Shown here: one piece after another, positions 27,357 through 36,206 of the stretch
How positions within the stretch are numbered: position 1 is the stretch's first letter
How the letters are laid out: every line of letters starts with the position of its first letter
Position numbers and translations under genes: made by a program
Notes under the pieces: model-generated
Seen by the model: only the letters and a program-made list of their open reading frames with translations
The model's database searches: none
Told to the model about the DNA's origin: nothing
Assembly (NCBI GenBank): GCA_046757565.1
Contig: JBHHYN010000006.1
Span: 1 to 56,636, forward strand
Length of the DNA stretch: 56,636 nt
Source of the DNA: JBHHYN01 sp046757565
GTDB taxonomy: Bacteria; Pseudomonadota; Gammaproteobacteria; Eutrophobiales; Eutrophobiaceae
Reading direction: 5' to 3'

Positions 27357-29153
27357 ATGGCTCTAACAGAGGAGGTCATTACTCCGGATACGGCAAAGAC
27401 CCTGCCCGGCCTGTTTCGTGAACGTGTACGGCGCACGCCTGAGGCGATCGCCTACCGGTTTTTCGATGCATTGAACGGTGTCTGGGCGGATTATTCCTGG
27501 GGCGCCATGGCCAGAGAAGTTGCCCGCTGGCAGATGGCTTTTGCGAAAGAGGCACTCGATCCGGGCGATCGGGTCGCCCTTATGGCGCGTAACTCAAGGT
27601 TTTGGGTCATGTTCGATCAGGCTGCCCTGGGTCTGGGTCTGGTGGTAGTTCCCTTGTATACGGAAGATCGTGCGGACAACGTGGACTACATATTGCGGGA
27701 TGCCGGTGTCAAATTACTTATTCTTGGGGGACCGCCACAATGGGATCGTCTGCATAAAAAAATTAAAACAACGCGTACATTGATACGGATTATCAGTATT
27801 GCAGAGCTGTCCGATAACGAGGAAAAGAGACTTGCCTCACTGGGCGCCTGGTTACCACAGCAGGTGCAGGGACCGGACTTGCCCCCTCTCGATCCGGATG
27901 CGCTGGCGACGATTGTCTACACATCGGGCACGACCGGTCGGCCAAAAGGAGTGATGCTGAGTCACAGGAATATCCTCAGCAACGCCTATAGCGGTCTGCA
28001 GACAGTTACTGTTACTCCGGATAATGTTTTTCTTTCCTTTTTGCCCCTGTCCCATACCCTGGAACGCACAGTCGGTTATTATCTGCCCATGATGGCGGGG
28101 GCAACGGTGGCCCATGCCCGCAGCATTCCGGAACTGGCCAGGGATTTACAGATCATTAAACCCACCGGGCTCATATCGGTGCCCAGAATCTTCGAACGGA
28201 TGTATGTGCGGGTGAAGGATAATCTGGCTGCACAACCGCCCATAGCCCGCAGGATATTTCAGCTAACGGTAGATATTGGTTGGCAGCGGTTTGAATATCT
28301 ACAGGGCAGGGCAAAGTGGCGCCCCGGCTTGTTACTTTGGCCAGTATTAAAAAAAGCTGTTGCCGATAAAATTACACAACAGTTAGGTGGTCACCTCAAG
28401 GTTGTCATTAGTGGAGGGGCAGCACTTTCCCCGGAGGTTTCCAGGGTATTTATTGCCATGGGTGTCCCGATACTGCAGGGATATGGACTGACAGAGGCCA
28501 GTCCGGTGGTGAGCGTCAATCGCCTGGATGATAATATTCCAGCCAGTATCGGCACTGCATTTCCGGGTGTAGAAGTCAGGATTGGTGAGGATGATGAATT
28601 GTTGGTCCGGGGTGAAAATGTGATGCTCGGTTTCTGGAACAATCCGCAAGCCACTGGGTCGGTAATCGATGCGGAGGGTTGGTTATATACCGGGGATAAA
28701 GCACGGATCGAAGACGGTCATATCTATATCACCGGACGTATTAAAGATATCATCGTCCTGGCGAACGGTGAAAAGGTGTCACCCACGGATATGGAGATGG
28801 CCATTACAGCAGATCCGCTCTTTGATCAGGTGATCCTCATTGGAGAAGCCTGTCCCTACTTGACGGTGCTTGCTGTATTGAACGAGACGCAATGGACAAA
28901 GCTGGACGGTGAGAAAAAACAGGAGGCAGCAGCTCAACAGCAGATTGATATGGAACAGATTCTTTTGGAAAGGGTCAGGCGCTGTTTGCATGATTTCCCA
29001 GGCTATGCCCAGGTGCACCGCATTACCTGCATCAAAGAGGCATGGACTGTTGAAAACGGATTACTCACACCGACACTGAAAGTGAAACGCAAGCAGGTAC
29101 AGGCCCGTTATATGGACGAGATTAAACAGATGTATACAGGGCATACACTTTAA
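27357..29153 (+). CDS. long-chain acyl-CoA synthetase (AMP-forming)
   Basis: Activates fatty acids to acyl-CoA for the two preceding enzymes. The 598 residues hold the P-loop TSGTTGRPKGVMLSHRN, the A5 region GYGLTEASPVVSVN, and the GWLYTGDKARIEDGHIYITGR adenylate motif. The architecture resembles the FadD15/long-chain synthetase class (soluble, about 600 residues). It begins seven bases after the fadJ stop codon, so translation is probably coupled. Confidence 0.93.
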   Translation: MALTEEVITPDTAKTLPGLFRERVRRTPEAIAYRFFDALNGVWADYSWGAMAREVARWQMAFAKEALDPGDRVALMARNSRFWVMFDQAALGLGLVVVPLYTEDRADNVDYILRDAGVKLLILGGPPQWDRLHKKIKTTRTLIRIISIAELSDNEEKRLASLGAWLPQQVQGPDLPPLDPDALATIVYTSGTTGRPKGVMLSHRNILSNAYSGLQTVTVTPDNVFLSFLPLSHTLERTVGYYLPMMAGATVAHARSIPELARDLQIIKPTGLISVPRIFERMYVRVKDNLAAQPPIARRIFQLTVDIGWQRFEYLQGRAKWRPGLLLWPVLKKAVADKITQQLGGHLKVVISGGAALSPEVSRVFIAMGVPILQGYGLTEASPVVSVNRLDDNIPASIGTAFPGVEVRIGEDDELLVRGENVMLGFWNNPQATGSVIDAEGWLYTGDKARIEDGHIYITGRIKDIIVLANGEKVSPTDMEMAITADPLFDQVILIGEACPYLTVLAVLNETQWTKLDGEKKQEAAAQQQIDMEQILLERVRRCLHDFPGYAQVHRITCIKEAWTVENGLLTPTLKVKRKQVQARYMDEIKQMYTGHTL

Positions 29154-29154
29154 C

Positions 29155-29236
29155 GTTCAAGGTTCAGGGTTCAAAGTTCAAAACCCTGAACCTTGAACCC
29201 TGAACCGTGAACCTTGAACCTTAAACCTTGAACATG
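29155..29236. repeat. inverted and tandem heptamer array running into a start codon
   Basis: A perfect 17-bp inverted repeat, 29155-29171 against 29182-29198, with a ten-base loop, is built from the word GGTTCAA/TTGAACC. From 29187 the 7-bp unit TGAACCN repeats seven times to 29235: units end in T, C, G, T, T, then TAAACCT and TGAACAT. The last unit supplies A and T of the ATG at 29234. No T run follows the hairpin. Confidence 0.9.
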
Positions 29237-30901
29237 TCGTTGCCATTGTTAACAGTTGCAAATATGCAAACCTGGTTTGGTACGGGGGAAAATCCCGTTA
29301 AGGCCGTGGATGGGATCGATTTCATCATTAACAAGGGTAAGACATTTGTCCTGCTTGGGGAATCCGGTTGCGGGAAATCCGTCACGGCCTTATCGATAAT
29401 GCGCTTATTACCAACGGCCGCGCGGATCGTAGGAGGAACTGTTCATCTGCACGATCAAGACCTGTTTGAACTTCCAGAACATGCTATGCGAAAAGTCCGT
29501 GGCAACCGCATCGCCATGATATTCCAGGAACCGCAGAGTTCACTCAATCCGGTATTAACAGCGGGCCAACAGATCGGGGAGACGCTGAAACAGCACAAGG
29601 GACTGACAGGAAGATTACAACGAAACCGTATTCTTGAATTGCTGGATGCAGTGGGTATCCCTGAACCACAGCGTCGCATTGATGAATATCCACATCAGTT
29701 TTCAGGCGGTATGAAACAGCGCATCATGATCGCTATTGCCCTGGCTGGCGAACCGGAACTACTCATCGCCGATGAACCGACCACGGCACTGGATGTCACC
29801 ATCCAGGCACAGGTACTGGAATTGTTAAAGCGGCTGCAACAGCAGACAGGCATGGCCATCCTGTTTATTACTCATGATATGGGCGTGGCATCGCAAATGG
29901 CAGACACTATCGGTGTTATGTATGCCGGCAAGATTGTAGAATCAAAGGGTAACAGGGAATTTTTTAGTGGACATGAACATCCCTACTCACAGGAGTTATT
30001 TGATGCACTGCCGAGCAGGGAGAAACGGGAGCGCGAGGCTTCAGGTAAACCGGCGACGCGGAGACATGAACCAGGTTCCATGCTCACTGTTACTGATCTC
30101 AAGGTATACTTTCCGATCCGCAAGGGTCTGTTCAAACGCACAGTGGGCTATGTTAATGCTGTTGATGGTGTATCCATCGAGATTGCAAGCGGTGAAACAG
30201 TGGCAATAGTCGGCGAGTCGGGATCAGGCAAAACAACAATGGGGAAGGGCATCCTGCAACTGCTCCATCCGACGAATGGTAATGTTATGTTCAATGGCGA
30301 GGATTTAACCGGCTTATCCGCGAAAGAACTGCGTAGTCATCGTTCGGATATACAGATTGTATTTCAGGATCCCTATTCATCCATGAATCCACGCATGATG
30401 GTTGCAGATATTATTGCGGAAGGGATGATCGCCCAGGGAATTGGGGAAAATCATTTGGAACGCCTGCAAAGGGTGGACGCATTACTACAGCAGGTGGGGC
30501 TTTCGGCGGATTACAAATTTCGCTATCCTCATGAATTTTCCGGTGGTCAACGCCAACGGATCTGTATAGCCCGGGCCCTCGCAGTAGAACCAAAACTGAT
30601 AATTTGCGATGAACCAACCAGTGCGCTTGATGTTTCCGTACAATCACAGATTCTTGAGTTACTGAATGATTTGCAGAGGAAACTGGGGCTGGCCTATCTG
30701 TTTATTACCCATAATATTGCTGTGGTGGAATATTTTGCCTACTATGTGGCGGTAATGTACCGGGGAAAGATTGTAGAACATGGCCTGGTTGATGATGTCT
30801 TGCTCAATCCAAAACATGAATACACGCGTGAATTATTATCTGCCGTGCCGAAAATAGAAGCCGGTACAAAGAGACCGGTTTCAGGTAAAGCAACCATATA
30901 A
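29234..30901 (+). CDS. peptide-type ABC transporter, double ATPase subunit
   Basis: A 555-residue fusion of two ATP-binding domains, like YejF or DppD-DppF joined. Domain 1 has GESGCGKS (42-49) and FSGGMKQR; domain 2 has GESGSGKT (327-334) and FSGGQRQR; each has an intact DEPT Walker B. It should energise the permeases encoded 5.4 kb upstream, beyond the three fatty-acid genes. The start sits inside a heptamer repeat array, with no normal ribosome site. Confidence 0.93.
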   Translation: MSLPLLTVANMQTWFGTGENPVKAVDGIDFIINKGKTFVLLGESGCGKSVTALSIMRLLPTAARIVGGTVHLHDQDLFELPEHAMRKVRGNRIAMIFQEPQSSLNPVLTAGQQIGETLKQHKGLTGRLQRNRILELLDAVGIPEPQRRIDEYPHQFSGGMKQRIMIAIALAGEPELLIADEPTTALDVTIQAQVLELLKRLQQQTGMAILFITHDMGVASQMADTIGVMYAGKIVESKGNREFFSGHEHPYSQELFDALPSREKREREASGKPATRRHEPGSMLTVTDLKVYFPIRKGLFKRTVGYVNAVDGVSIEIASGETVAIVGESGSGKTTMGKGILQLLHPTNGNVMFNGEDLTGLSAKELRSHRSDIQIVFQDPYSSMNPRMMVADIIAEGMIAQGIGENHLERLQRVDALLQQVGLSADYKFRYPHEFSGGQRQRICIARALAVEPKLIICDEPTSALDVSVQSQILELLNDLQRKLGLAYLFITHNIAVVEYFAYYVAVMYRGKIVEHGLVDDVLLNPKHEYTRELLSAVPKIEAGTKRPVSGKATI

Positions 30902-30915
30902 AAATCTTACAGTTG

Positions 30916-31458
30916 ATGACGGACGCACTGGCATTGATCTTCAAAGCGCTTGAATTCGCGGCAAGGAAACATCGTGATCAACGGCGCAAGGACGCGGATG
31001 CCACGCCTTACATCAATCATCCCATCGAACTTGCCAAAGTACTGGTCAACGAAGGTAATGTGGCTGATCTGAACGTTCTTGTTGCCGCTATCTTGCATGA
31101 CACGGTGGAGGATACCACCACCACAGAGGAAGAGATAGAAAAGGTGTTTGGTAAAAGTATTGCCGATATTGTAATGGAAGTCACCGATGATAAATCCCTT
31201 CTTAAAGACGAGCGTAAAAGCCTGCAAGTTAAAAATGCAACTCATTGCAGCCGTGAAGCAAAACTTGTGAAACTGGCGGATAAAATCTGTAATCTCAGGG
31301 ACATCTCCAAGCATCCTCCAGTTGACTGGTCTGTGAAAAGAAAGCAGGAATATTTTGATTGGTCAAAACAGGTCATTGACGGAATACGAGGAGTCAATAC
31401 AGATCTGGAAAAGTTGTTTGACATGGAATATGAGAACAAACCCAACCGGCAGGGATAA
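30916..31458 (+). CDS. HD-domain protein, MESH1/SpoT hydrolase-like
   Basis: A 180-residue single-domain protein similar to the (p)ppGpp hydrolase part of SpoT. His35 in INHP, His61-Asp62 in ILHDTVEDT and the later KLADKICNLRD motif are the metal and nucleotide ligands of this family. There is no synthetase, TGS or ACT domain. It may hydrolyse ppGpp or NADPH as animal MESH1 does. It follows the ABC ATPase by 14 bases, so it may share the transcript. Confidence 0.85.
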   Translation: MTDALALIFKALEFAARKHRDQRRKDADATPYINHPIELAKVLVNEGNVADLNVLVAAILHDTVEDTTTTEEEIEKVFGKSIADIVMEVTDDKSLLKDERKSLQVKNATHCSREAKLVKLADKICNLRDISKHPPVDWSVKRKQEYFDWSKQVIDGIRGVNTDLEKLFDMEYENKPNRQG

Positions 31459-31522
31459 GGGCCATCCCCATAGGTTAAAGAAGTAAATAATCAGAGTCAT
31501 CTTAATTAATCTGGAGAAAAAA

Positions 31523-31954
31523 ATGTATAGAGTAATCGCGCCGGTTTTTACAGCACTTCTGGCTATATCGTCTTATGTATCTGCGACAGTACAGACGGAT
31601 GAGATCGATCCGGTTGCTGTCTCCCCCGACAAGTACCGGGTATTGCTGGAGAATGAATATGTCCGTGTCGTGGAGTACCGGGTAAACCCGGGAGAGCATG
31701 ACAATTGGCATACTCATCCTGCCAAGGTTTCCTATGTTGTGTCCGGCGGTACCTTAAAGATCACCACTGGCGAGGGTAAATCTTTTGTTGTAGAAGAAGA
31801 ATCAGCTTCAACTCGCTGGTTTGGAGCCGTTGGCAGGCATTTTGGGGAGAACGTAGGCGATACAACGGTTCGTATCGTATTTGTCGAAATTAAAGGAATC
31901 GATACGATTAAGGAAGATTTAAACAAGTTTGTGAGTGATGGGAATAACAGGTAA
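31523..31954 (+). CDS. exported cupin-like protein
   Basis: A 143-residue protein with an N-terminal signal peptide (to about SYVSA) and a single cupin-type beta barrel. The motif PGEHDNWHTHPAKVSYVVSGG supplies two or three metal-binding histidines, and a GEVGD-like return strand is replaced by GENVGDTTV. Function unknown. CTGGAG lies just ahead of the ATG. Confidence 0.75.
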   Translation: MYRVIAPVFTALLAISSYVSATVQTDEIDPVAVSPDKYRVLLENEYVRVVEYRVNPGEHDNWHTHPAKVSYVVSGGTLKITTGEGKSFVVEEESASTRWFGAVGRHFGENVGDTTVRIVFVEIKGIDTIKEDLNKFVSDGNNR

Positions 31955-32059
31955 AAAGGAGTTGGTTCCATAATTATCCTGGATTCCTGAGTGTATAGAG
32001 TAAAACGCGAAGCACTGTCAGTAGAAAAACTGAAGTGTCTCTCTCCGGAGGAATGAAGA

Positions 32060-32350
32060 ATGAGCGCATACTGTATTTTTGATATCCGCGAGGTGACCGA
32101 TCCCGGGAAAATGAGCGAATACCGGCAGCTCGTTGGTCCAACGGTTGAAGCATTCAACGGCCGGTTCCTGGTTACAGGTGGGGAGTTCTCTGTAATGGAG
32201 GGAGACTGGCAACCGGTTTTCCCTGTCATTATCGAGTTTCCCAGCCTGCAGGCGGCACATGATTGGTATGACTCAGAGGCATACCGTGGACCCAGGGCGC
32301 TGCGGCTGGAAGCGTCCCGGGGCAATGCCGTATTTATCGAAGGTTTATAA
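32060..32350 (+). CDS. DUF1330 family protein
   Basis: A 96-residue ferredoxin-like-fold protein. The pattern SAYCIFDIREVTDPGKMSEY, GGRF-like NGRFLVTGG, and the SEAYRGPRALRLEAS tail match DUF1330. Family function is not established. GGAGG lies about eight bases ahead of the ATG. It follows the cupin gene by 105 bases and converges on modC. Confidence 0.88.
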   Translation: MSAYCIFDIREVTDPGKMSEYRQLVGPTVEAFNGRFLVTGGEFSVMEGDWQPVFPVIIEFPSLQAAHDWYDSEAYRGPRALRLEASRGNAVFIEGL

Positions 32351-32423
32351 GGACTGGGCAACGCCTGTTTTAGATCGGTACAGGTGTTTCTACAGTGCAG
32401 TGACTGGAGAAGAGTGGTGGCAC

Positions 32424-33527
32424 TTACACTTTTTTCATCAAATGGATCCCGGCACATAGCAGCGAAACAGATACAGCTCTGCCTCTGGCGAGATCATTCC
32501 GGCGCGCAACATGAGTGGGCACGGACATGGATAACAACTCTTGATTGTCATTAACTCTGATAGTTACTGATGAGGATTCGCCAAGAGGGATAAACTCTTC
32601 AATGGCCCCTTTGACCGGGTTTTCTCTTTCTCCCTTCGATGGCCGATCACGCCGATGCAGTATTATGTTCTCCGCCGGGATTACCCAGTCTATCCGGTCG
32701 CCGGTTGCAAACTCCGGCCGGTAAGACGCTTCCAGTGTATACTCAAACCATCGAATAAAGGTCTTTTGTTGTGCGTGATCATGCCCATGAATGGCGCCCG
32801 TAAAAATATTATAGTGGCCTGTCAGATAGGCGACATCTGCATTCTCGGGATTTGACATAATCTTATGTGGTGTATCCGTCTGCAGGGTCTTGCCATGATG
32901 AATGATGCAGATTTTGTCTGCTATCCTTCTGGCTTCGTTCAGATCATGGGTAACATGGATAATCGGCATATGCAGCCGGCTGCGCAGTTGCACGAGTTCA
33001 CGCACGAGCTTCCTGCGGGTCTGTTGATCCACGGCGGAAAAGGGTTCATCAAGGAGCAGGACATCCGGCTTACGTGCGAGTGCACGCGCCAGGGCAATGC
33101 GCTGCTGTTGTCCGCCCGAAAGTTGGTGCGGGCGGCGTTTCTCCAATCCTTCCATGTTCACCATCTGTAACAATTGTTTTGCCCGCCGGGTGCGGTTTTC
33201 CTTTTCTGCCTGTCCGAGTGCAATGCTGATGTTATCCAGCGCGGTCAGGTGCGGGAACAGCGCATAGTGCTGGAATACCAGGCCGATACGCCGCCGCTGT
33301 ATCGGGATGTCTCGTTGTGTTTCGTTATCGAACCAGGTTTGACCACAGCACACAATTTTTCCCGTGGTGGGTTTATACAGTCCGGCAATGCTTCTTAACA
33401 CAGTAGACTTTCCGCTACCCGACGGGCCGACGATGACCAGGATCTCCTTGTTCTTACAGGTGAATTCCACCTCAAGCGGGATCGGCCCGGCTTGTCGTAA
33501 CTGCACGGATATCCAGGTTTCAGGCAT
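32424..33527 (-). CDS. modC: molybdate ABC transporter ATP-binding protein
   Basis: A 367-residue ATPase with Walker A GPSGSGKS (34-41), LSGGQQQR at 136, DEPFSAVD Walker B region, and a C-terminal TOBE/Mop-like domain (about 290-360) typical of ModC. It overlaps the end of modB by eight bases. Molybdate imported here would feed the molybdopterin enzyme SoxC at 50381. Confidence 0.93.
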   Translation of the reverse strand: MPETWISVQLRQAGPIPLEVEFTCKNKEILVIVGPSGSGKSTVLRSIAGLYKPTTGKIVCCGQTWFDNETQRDIPIQRRRIGLVFQHYALFPHLTALDNISIALGQAEKENRTRRAKQLLQMVNMEGLEKRRPHQLSGGQQQRIALARALARKPDVLLLDEPFSAVDQQTRRKLVRELVQLRSRLHMPIIHVTHDLNEARRIADKICIIHHGKTLQTDTPHKIMSNPENADVAYLTGHYNIFTGAIHGHDHAQQKTFIRWFEYTLEASYRPEFATGDRIDWVIPAENIILHRRDRPSKGERENPVKGAIEEFIPLGESSSVTIRVNDNQELLSMSVPTHVARRNDLARGRAVSVSLLCAGIHLMKKV

Positions 33528-34188
33528 GGCGTTTTGCTAATCTGTCATTCAGGGTATAGATGATTGTTATAGCGACGAACGAAATCGCAAGCAGTAATGC
33601 GGACATCACGCCGGCATTATGGTTATCAAAGGCCTGTACTCGGTCGTAAATGGCAATGGCAATCGTCCTGGTTTCTCCAGGGATGTTGCCGCCGACCATT
33701 AATACGACGCCGAATTCCCCCAGGGTGTGGGCAACAGTCAGGATAATCGCGGACAGGATCCCCGGCCACGCCAGAGGAAGTTCAATTTTCCAGAACGTTT
33801 GCCAGTTGGACAGACCACTGCACCAGGCTGCTTCGCGAATAGTAATTGAAATCGATTCGAATGCATGTTGCACGGGCTGGATGGCAAACGGGATGTTAAA
33901 AATAATTGATGCCAGTAACAGGCCCTGAAAAGAGAACATCAATGGCTCGCCGTTTAAGGCTTCATAGCCCCGGCCCAACAATGACTGGTTGCCGAATGTT
34001 GTCAGCAGATAAAAACCCAGGACAGTAGGAGGCAGTAACAACGGCAGGGCCACCAGGGCCTGAACAAAATTCCTGCCGAAGAAACGCCGCCAGGCAAGAA
34101 TTCTTGACGCCAGGACAGCCGCTGGTATCAGCAGTATCGCTGTCCAGAAGCCGAGCAATAAGGAAAGGTTCAGTGCCTGCCAGTCCAT
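33520..34188 (-). CDS. modB: molybdate ABC transporter permease
   Basis: A 222-residue inner-membrane protein with five or so membrane segments. The EAA loop is AAWCSGLSNWQTFWKIELPLAWPGIL, followed by HTLGEFGVVLMVGGNIPGETRT, a strong ModB signature. Middle gene of modABC. Confidence 0.95.
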   Translation of the reverse strand: MDWQALNLSLLLGFWTAILLIPAAVLASRILAWRRFFGRNFVQALVALPLLLPPTVLGFYLLTTFGNQSLLGRGYEALNGEPLMFSFQGLLLASIIFNIPFAIQPVQHAFESISITIREAAWCSGLSNWQTFWKIELPLAWPGILSAIILTVAHTLGEFGVVLMVGGNIPGETRTIAIAIYDRVQAFDNHNAGVMSALLLAISFVAITIIYTLNDRLAKRHA

Positions 34189-34263
34189 TATTAAAAATCG
34201 GAATTACAGAGTAAAAATCGCTTCATAATAAAACTCATCCACCGTGTTACCTGCATAGAATTC

Positions 34264-35037
34264 TCATTCTGAATCCCCCGCCCTGATTTTATAGCCATAT
34301 CTCCTGATAATATTTTTTGCTTTATCGGATAGCAGATAACGATAAAACGCCCGGGTTGATTTATCCGCACCCTTCAACAGGATAAGGTATTGTTGTATAG
34401 GTTGATGCCACGCTTCGGGGATGAGGTAAAATTTACCTCTGTTTTTTATTTCCGGAAGCCGTGCAAAGGATGCGGGAATGATCCCTAAATCCACGCCGCC
34501 CGAAAGCGTGAATTGCATCGCTTGCGCTGCGCTTTCCCCAACGAGTAGTTTATCTCTTTCAATGGCCCAAAGTCCGGCGCGTTGTAACGACTGTTTTGCG
34601 GCCATCCCGTAGGGGGCATGCTCCGGATTGGCGATGACAAGGTGATGAAATTGATCATAAATAAGGGATTTAATAATTCTGTCCAGCCCCGTTTGAGCGT
34701 ACAGAGACGAACCGTTTGGCACAAAAAAGCCGATACGGCCCCTGGCATAATCAATTCTGGCATCGATCTCAACACCATTGTGTATGAGGAAATCGATATA
34801 TTTTTTTCCGGCGGAGAGAAATAGTCTGTAGGGGGCGCCATGCAGGATCTGTTGAGCAAAATTTCCAGAGGATCCAAAACTGAGTTTTGGCCCAATACCT
34901 GTTTCCTGTTTGTATCTATCCGATATCTCGGTAAATACAAAAGACATATTGGATGCCACCGCAACGAGAGGAGTTTCCGATGCCTTGCCGATGGACGAGT
35001 TAAGTAAACAAGCAAGAAGACAGAGTGTCCTAATCAT
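34264..35037 (-). CDS. modA: molybdate ABC transporter substrate-binding protein
   Basis: A 257-residue periplasmic protein with a signal peptide (to about GKAS). Molybdate/tungstate-binding hallmarks include AVASNMS, SFGSSGNFAQQI and the NPEHAPYG motif. First gene of modABC; a 75-base gap separates it from modB. No convincing ModE palindrome was seen upstream. Confidence 0.92.
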   Translation of the reverse strand: MIRTLCLLACLLNSSIGKASETPLVAVASNMSFVFTEISDRYKQETGIGPKLSFGSSGNFAQQILHGAPYRLFLSAGKKYIDFLIHNGVEIDARIDYARGRIGFFVPNGSSLYAQTGLDRIIKSLIYDQFHHLVIANPEHAPYGMAAKQSLQRAGLWAIERDKLLVGESAAQAMQFTLSGGVDLGIIPASFARLPEIKNRGKFYLIPEAWHQPIQQYLILLKGADKSTRAFYRYLLSDKAKNIIRRYGYKIRAGDSE

Positions 35038-35328
35038 TGAATGGTTATTGCCGGGTCATCAAAAATCAGTAAGAGAAATTTAAAAAATTGCATTTATTCA
35101 CCGTTGCAGTATTGACTTTTATTTTTTGATATAATTCAGAATCAGGATAAAATCCAGTCTGTCAGATCTGTATCAGATCCCGGTGAAAACAGTTTGCATT
35201 CATGACTTGCATTATAAGGGTGAATCAGGCACCAGGACATAATACTATGAAAATAATAACAAACCTGAAAACAATCCCTGTTCTTTCAAACCTTCATTCT
35301 GATCCTGAAACATGATAAGGGAGAATAC
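35038..35328. other. divergent promoter region between modA and the NmrA-like gene
   Basis: An AT-rich 291-base gap. A perfect TATAAT lies at 35130-35135 and TTGACT at 35112-35117, but their 12-base spacing is too short for one normal sigma-70 promoter. Nothing else recognised. Confidence 0.3.
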
Positions 35329-36189
35329 GTGATTTTGCTTACTGGAGTAACCGGAACTGTCGGCAGGGAAGTCATGAAAATCGTTGCATCAAAAGATATT
35401 GTAGTCAGGGCTCTGGTCCGTGATAAGACCAATATAGAAGTAGTCAAAAATTCAGGAATCGAAGTCATTGCAGGTGATTTGGAAAAGCAGGAATCGGTTG
35501 AAAAGGCCCTTCATGGCATAGAAAGGGCATTTCTATTGATGGCCAATAATGAGAAACAGGCCGTAATCGAGAAACAGTTTATTGACTTGGCCAGAAAAGC
35601 AAATGTCTCACATATTGTTAAAATGTCTGCGAATAACGCAGCGTCTGATTCATCTGTTATTTTGAAAAGATATCATGGCGAAGCAGAAGAATATCTGGAG
35701 CAATCGGGAATTACCTATACATTTATCAGGCCCGACTTCTTCATGCAGAATCTGCTGCATGTGGCCGGGACAATTCTCGGGGAGGATAAATTTTACCTGC
35801 CGATGGGTCCCGGTGTGACGGGGATGGTAGATGTCCGGAATATTGCTGACGTTATTGTTCATACACTTGTTGAGGATGGCCATGACGGGAGGACATATCA
35901 GATCAGTGGTCCGGAAGTATTATCATTTAATGACGTTGCCAGGCTGTTCTCTGAGGTATTAGGCAGGGAAATAGCATACATCGACATCCCGGCGCAGGAT
36001 TTAGAGACCCGATTACTGGCGGAGGGACAAAATCCGTGGTATGTGCACGCCATCCTGGAATTATTCGGGGCTGTGGCACAGACCAGAGATATAGCCTTGA
36101 CTGATACCTTCAAGGAGTTGACAGGCAAGAAGCCCAATTCACTACAAACATTTATCAAGGATCACATTAACCTGTTCAACGGAAATTAA
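35329..36189 (+). CDS. NmrA-like NAD(P)-binding reductase
   Basis: A 286-residue atypical short-chain dehydrogenase. The N-terminal nucleotide loop is TGVTGTVGREV; the family then reads VVRALVRDK, and FIRPDFFMQN marks the NmrA/QOR2-like group. Substrate unknown; relatives reduce quinones or act as redox sensors. The GTG start at 35329 has AAGGGAG six bases upstream. It is next to glutathione reductase, convergent with it. Confidence 0.88.
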   Translation: MILLTGVTGTVGREVMKIVASKDIVVRALVRDKTNIEVVKNSGIEVIAGDLEKQESVEKALHGIERAFLLMANNEKQAVIEKQFIDLARKANVSHIVKMSANNAASDSSVILKRYHGEAEEYLEQSGITYTFIRPDFFMQNLLHVAGTILGEDKFYLPMGPGVTGMVDVRNIADVIVHTLVEDGHDGRTYQISGPEVLSFNDVARLFSEVLGREIAYIDIPAQDLETRLLAEGQNPWYVHAILELFGAVAQTRDIALTDTFKELTGKKPNSLQTFIKDHINLFNGN

Positions 36190-36206
36190 GGGAGCAGATA
36201 GCACGG

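Noticed and set aside
29155..29198. Rho-independent terminator after the acyl-CoA synthetase
   Set aside because: The hairpin is long, but no T run follows and the right arm continues as tandem repeats.
35112..35135. Sigma-70 promoter before the NmrA-like gene
   Set aside because: TTGACT and TATAAT are good boxes but only 12 bases apart, so they cannot act as one standard promoter.
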